NCBI GenBank assembly: GCA_030704615.1
Contig: CM060733.1
Location: forward strand, 20,396,001-20,460,000
DNA from: Takakia lepidozioides
Taxonomy: Eukaryota; Streptophyta; Takakiopsida; Takakiales; Takakiaceae
DNA: 64,000 nucleotides
Direction of reading: 5' to 3'
The stretch's first letter is position 1; each line of letters begins with the position of its first letter. Positions 59,201-64,000 of this stretch are shown here, piece after piece. The translations under genes and the position numbers were made by a program. The notes below the pieces were generated by a model. The model was given only the letters and a program-made list of their open reading frames with translations, searched no databases and had not been told where the DNA came from.

Positions 59201-62200
59201 AAAACACTTATGAATGTTGAATGTATTTGTGAAACCCGTGGATGTGCACTTTCAACATAAATTGTAGAGCTGTAAATTTCATATGAAAAGTGCCCAACAG
59301 ACACATCTACCTCTTTCAGTGAAGTGTGGTGAAAGAACATTTACCTTCGAAGTCCATCTTCATTGTCAATATCCCCAAGAAACCGAACCAGTTCGTCAAG
59401 CAGAGCTGGCAGCACTGCTGCAAATATTTCGCGAGGCTCAGACCCTGTTTGTGCCTCGTAGAATTGTAAGGCAGCCATAAGCTCTTTTCCATCTGCCCGC
59501 AATAGAAGCACTGATAACACTCGGTGACACCACTCAAGCAAAAGCAGGGGCAACTCGGTCTTCAGCTGTTTGGCCAGCTCTTGCAAGGCTACCAATGCAG
59601 GCTGGCTGTCCTGCTGCTTCAGGACAAGCTTTGGAAGGACAATTGGGACCATTTGCTTTATGAGTTCCTCCATTTCAATGCACAACACTGCTTCAGCAAA
59701 TTCACGTACCATGTGGGGACGGCCCACAAGACGGCCCACCAAGTACTCAAAAAGCTCCTCTCTAATGCTGTCCACCATAGCCTATAGGCGACAGAAACTT
59801 GGGTTACTCACAACTCTTAACATTTCAATTGCACAATGGTTTCAAGTCCTCTGCTCTATACTCTTCACTACATGGCAAGGGCATGATCCAGCAAGTCGCC
59901 ACGACACTTCAAGGTTTCAAGAACCACAAGATTGCCAGTTTACTGTGTATCTCAGGCATTAGATTGTTGTGAATATAATTACTTGCCTGCATACTCCCAG
60001 TCCCACCAGTCGGATATCCATGGCTGGCAACCTTGTGTATTAAACTCACGCTCATCACCCGCAGGGACACCTCTCTGTTATCCAACTTCTCCAAAAGCAA
60101 GACGAGGGAGAAAAATAGCAGTTGCTGGCTGCGGCAAGCAGCCTTGGCAATTTCAGCAACACTTTCCAACAGTGTTTCAGTCATTTCAGGATCTTCAGTA
60201 CCACATAGTGCGTGCCGGAACTTATCCAACATTTCAAGTTCTCGGTCTGTGTCACTACTGCCTTCATCCTGACTGCCCAACAACCCTGTGAGCACATGTT
60301 TCTTGATGAAGCCATGGATCTGAGTGCAGAAAGCCTCACGCACACCTCTGTGCTGATGGAGAGGAAGAGCGTCAAGACAAGTTAACCAATCTCCTCTTGT
60401 GAAGGTGAGTTCGTCGGCTGATGCATGTGTCAACAGACGTGACATGCTGCTGACCAAAGCCACCTGGACATGTTTTCAAGTGACAGATTGATCAAAGAAA
60501 TCATTGGATACTACACACAGAACACAAACAACTAGGACATTGATAATAAAACAGAGAATGCTAGGGAGCTGATGTCCAGAAAGTATTATCAGCCAGCTGT
60601 GGCATATTGCGACAACATGCAAACAAATAACCGGAAAATTCACCTTAAAAAAACCTACGAGAGTTTGTTTCAAACATTGGTGTGATCTAGAACTGTCTGC
60701 CATGGAACAGAAAGTTTGCAAACGTCACTGGAATGTCTGACAAAACGCACTCCTACTTCTTTGGGGTTCAATTCTCCATGATAAAAGGATTCTGATGAAA
60801 CCGACAAAATGGATTACCAACCTGTACATGCTCGGATGGCTCATTGAAAAGTAGCTTTGCAAACAGAGGTTGCCAAGTAGCAAGCGGAGTCAGTTGCTTT
60901 CTGTCCCTATCACCATACCCCGCAATCTCCTGGCAGTTCTGAAGGCTGGTGTCAACTGACGCCAAGTTACAGGCCCCTCCATCACATAGTGGACATGCAA
61001 ACTCTGCCAGACTTCCAAAAAAACAACCCGCTCTCCTTCCTGCAACAGATTCCAGTTGGGCTGGGAGACTTGAACCCTCGGTCACTGAATTTGTTGAGCT
61101 GCAGATGCATGCCAGTGCTCCTAGAGTCTGAGCAACAACCTCCCGAACTTGTTCGGCCTTATCGTCTCCCAAGCCCCTGCGGAAATTTCTGTTGACTTCA
61201 GATTACGTTGTATATGCTTAAACGTGCTCTCAATTGAGGCATAAGTATCATTATGTCCCTTGACAGACTCACACCCATACCCTGGTAATTCCACCGACTT
61301 GTGTCAACCCAGGAGATACCAGGGTAAAAGAGGATCATTGCAGCCAAATATGACAGAAAATAACAGTTTGATGAAGTTCCCACAGCAGCCTGAATCAGGC
61401 AACCAGGACAGAGAGTCCAATAATTGTCAAATATATACGCCTGTACACTAGTTCAGAACAGAATTCTCTGTCCTGAGCACTGGCTGGAAAGACAAAGATT
61501 AAGTGCTCACCCAATTACTTCACAAAACTTGTGTAACCTACTGGGGCTCGACCACTGGACCAGGACTGGCACCACGCCAACTGCAGTTGCCCGTACACGG
61601 GCATCGTCATCCTTAAGAGCTCGTTCCACTACTCCATCAAATATTAGCTTCTGGGATTTCCCACCCAACTTTGCAGCTAGTCCCACAGCTCTTGACTTTG
61701 TTTTCCAAAAACTGTCAGCTTCGCCGACTTCCAGCAGAGACCAGGGAAGTGACAGGATCTCCAGCACAGCTACTGGGTCAAAGGAGGAAACAGAACAGAA
61801 AAGATCCAGATTGCTGTATTCACCATCAGGTGCACTTTCTTGTACGAACTGGCGAACTCCCTCGTTATCACCTACACATTTAGGTGATCACATCAGAAAG
61901 TGAAGATCAAAACCAGAAAAAGGGCTCCGGTTGGCCCACAGAGCCATTTGCCACAACCCTAAGCCCCACCAGATGTAACTCCCCATCCCAAAAGCAAAGT
62001 GCTGATCAAGCTACCAAAGAATGAAATGACACTTTGTAACACCCACGGAAAGCTCAAAGAGCTTCTGGAACAAGAGAAAACAGGAAAGAAACAAGCAAGA
62101 GAGTGGGGCCCATGAGGCCAAAAGCAACGACTGTTGATTAAGGGATTGTCTGAGATGTAACAACTCATGCAGATTGCTGCATGAGAAACTTTATAATGTC

Positions 62201-62400
62201 CACACAAAACAGAGAGCTTGAGACAAAGAAAAGACAATGCAAGAAAAATGATGGCAGCACCGAACTAGAAGGGCCATCAAAGATCAAACAAGAGCAGAAC
62301 CTACCACCATGTTGAGAAAACAACCATTCCACAGCTTCAAGAAACATGGACAGCTGCATCCTTGTAAGAGTTCCTCCTTGTCCCTGAAGAGCCATCAAGA
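50231..62400 (-). CDS. ATR: ATR serine/threonine checkpoint kinase (PIKK), N-terminus missing
   Basis: Nuclear kinase of the replication-stress and DNA-damage response. Exons in order: about 62395-62305, 61871-61511, 61176-60822, 60463-59987, 59781-59345, 58821-58509, 58238-57705, 57162-56487, 56220-55592, 55175-54690, 54429-54154, 53927-53565, 53455-53240, 52942-52799, 52485-52063, 51678-51061, 50882-50688, 50398-50231. All internal junctions keep phase, giving about 2,250 residues. Plant ATR is near 2,700, so roughly 450 N-terminal residues lie outside the window. HEAT-type helices come first, then FAT (55592-53240), kinase with KPKDDLRKDARMMEF, GLGDRHGENILFD and HVDFSCLFD, and FATC ending KMYIWWMAWF. 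All catalytic residues are present. The 59987 donor is GC rather than GT. The first listed exon's acceptor is uncertain. Confidence 0.96.
57380..57560 (-). repeat. tRNA-derived SINE (family B) in an ATR intron
   Basis: Minus-strand A box within GTAGCCCAGTGGTAATGGGC (complement of 57528-57547) and B box GGGTTCAAACC (complement of 57493-57503), then a body reaching about 57380. It shares its head with the copy at 29610-29675. It lies in the intron between exons ending at 57705 and starting at 57162. Confidence 0.6.
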
Positions 62401-62856
62401 GCAGCAAGACTTCAGCCAGGGTTTATAAGAATTGTACACAAATGGACAATGAGCAGAAGCAGTTAAAATGTATACTATGGCCTTCTGTTAAGGGGCTGGT
62501 TTCATCAATTGCTCCAGAGGTACTTCCATGTACCTCCTACAGTTGTGAGTAAGCAATTCCCAATGTCTACAAGGGCCCAAAGGGCTCTTGGGACACGGTC
62601 GTACAACAAAGTAGAACAAGACCAAATCCAACCCCATCCCTTGCACAAAGGATGAGAGAAAGGAGCTAAATAAAAAAACCCACTCGAGGCCGAGAGAACC
62701 AATGGGACAGCACAACAACACAACAGAACTACTGAAACCGAAGAATAAATCAAGCCCCAAAGGTGTAGTGCCTTATGCAGGTTAGCTGGTATGCACTTTT
62801 GAGATCGAGAAGGAGAAGAACACCTAAAAGAGCTACAGAGAGAGAATTGATAGATT

Positions 62857-64000
62857 GTACTCATAAGACGTTGTTTGCCGTAGCCTTGTGGCCATTGACC
62901 CCGCGCCCAGTTTGAGCGGGAACAAAAGGGACAGAACCTACCTCTGTCAGGGGTTGACGTTGGTAGTAAGACTTACCTCCATATAAAGAATTAATCCGGG
63001 TTTTCCAGATATCCTCTAGAAATCCCTTCACAAAAGCATCAATCTGCTGTGTGTGATTTGCCCAAAAACTAGGCCTCAGGAGGGCCTGGGCTTTTGGCTC
63101 AGCCTTGAGACTTTCAAAGTTGGTAAACAGGGGTACAGGCACAATTCCCTTAATAGATTTGAAGAGAGCGTCTCTTTGGTGAGAGAACCCCGGACAGTGT
63201 ATCAGAAAATGAATACTGTCTTCAGATTGCCCACACAACGGGCAATTGCACTCTCCCTTTCCTCTCTGCTTCTGTTTGCTGTTCAAAGGTAGGCTTCCTG
63301 CCCTGAGTTTAAATTTCAGTCTAGTGCCGAGAGTGGGTAGACCCTTGAGGTCATCCAAGATGTCCTCCCCCATGTCACAGACTGGAAACAAGTTCAGGGA
63401 AGTTTTCTGCCTAACTTCATTTTCATCAGACAATCTCATGGCAACAGACATGGCTGAGGACACTACAGCCTCTAAGTCAGATTTATCCAGCAGGGTCAAG
63501 ACTTGCGGATCCAGGTCCAGGTCCTTGAGGATCTCTTCTACTCTCTTCTGCCAGGACTTAGCCTGTTTGACAGGGCGTCCTGTTTCCAAGATATAGAGTC
63601 GATTAATTTAGGATATCTGGTGTTGGGCATATGTTGCAGCTGACCCCACCATCTGACCTTGAATTCATCTCGTCGGGAGCTTAAGGACGGAATGCCAAAC
63701 TCACCCCGAACAGCCACATTGGCTGTTTTGGAGCATGCTGACATACACTCCTTAAGCACCCCCACTTGAATGGATTCTAGAGACTTAGCCTGGTTGAAGT
63801 CATCAACCCATATAGCAGATCCGTACTCCAAGGCAGGTCTAATAACGCAACAAAGCATGGTTTTCTTAACCTCAGAGTTGACCCCTCTGCAGTGGAAAAA
63901 TTTAGTGAGCCCCAGAGCTTTGCCCTTGCCAGTTTGAACAACTTTCCGGATATGTGCATCCCAATTACAATTGGAGGAGAACTCAACGCCCAGGTAAGTG
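62857..64000 (-). mobile_element. APE-type LINE copy, 3' part, runs off the window
   Basis: Minus-strand C-terminal end of the same LINE family as 39951. 63986-63538 encodes the region after the RT palm (ALEYGSAIWVDD, GEFGIPSLSSRRDEFKVRWW). 63589-62861 encodes the C-terminal domain with a CCHC pattern (CNCPLCGQSEDSIHFLIHC). The frames overlap at a break near 63,560, so the copy is not intact. The 3' terminal motif at 62857 is shared with the copies at 18268 and 39951. RT and endonuclease would lie beyond 64000. It appears to sit in an intron of ATR. Confidence 0.85.
62861..63589 (-). pseudogene. LINE C-terminal CCHC-domain ORF
   Basis: 242 codons. The N-terminal half is helical and acidic (KDLDLDPQVLTLLDKSDLEA). 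The zinc-binding segment Cys-x-Cys-x2-Cys...His...Cys lies near residues 113-131, followed by a region ending with FWANHTQQIDAFVKGFLEDI. It is the last domain of LINE ORF2 rather than a separate protein, and has been cut from the RT by a frame break. Confidence 0.75.

Overview
The window looks like nuclear DNA of a land plant. The host genes are intron-rich plant genes: the checkpoint kinase ATR with plant-type sequence, a plastid DUF760 protein, a group XII bHLH factor and a BAHD feruloyl-transferase-like enzyme. Introns are mostly short (about 80-600 bp, longer where an element has inserted). The repeats include an RLE-type non-LTR element and a piggyBac transposon, neither of which I associate with flowering plants, so a seedless plant (bryophyte, lycophyte or fern) is my guess. 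The species cannot be fixed from the sequence alone.

Layout. 1-1,660: a coding-like ORF and a tRNA-derived SINE. 1,664-6,657: a decayed Ty1/copia LTR retrotransposon (minus). 7,628-11,351: a piggyBac element with perfect terminal repeats and TTAA flanks. 14,490-15,079: a composite TRIM-like miniature LTR element with a tRNA-like sequence in each LTR. 11.4-22.3 kb is otherwise repeat debris. 22,307-27,038: bHLH gene (plus). 27-31 kb: no gene seen. 30,951-34,101: DUF760 plastid gene (minus). About 34.3-38.3 kb: a decayed RLE-class non-LTR retrotransposon (plus). 38,691-43,980: a TMEM128-like four-helix membrane protein (plus) with a damaged APE-type LINE inside its second intron. 44-47 kb: no gene seen. 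47,161-48,762: BAHD acyltransferase (minus). 50,231-about 62,400: ATR (minus), 18 exons, N-terminal exons beyond the window. 62,857-64,000: another copy of the same LINE, apparently in an ATR intron.

The five host genes serve unrelated jobs: DNA-damage signalling, a plastid protein, transcription, cutin/suberin-type acylation and an endomembrane protein. Nothing suggests a functional cluster. The unusual content is in the mobile DNA: TRIM LTRs carrying a pol III-like module, an R2-like endonuclease retroelement, and a plant piggyBac.

Exon limits were read by eye from splice consensus, reading-frame phase and recalled family conservation. Within each gene the exons listed join in phase unless I say otherwise. 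No alignments or transcript data were used.
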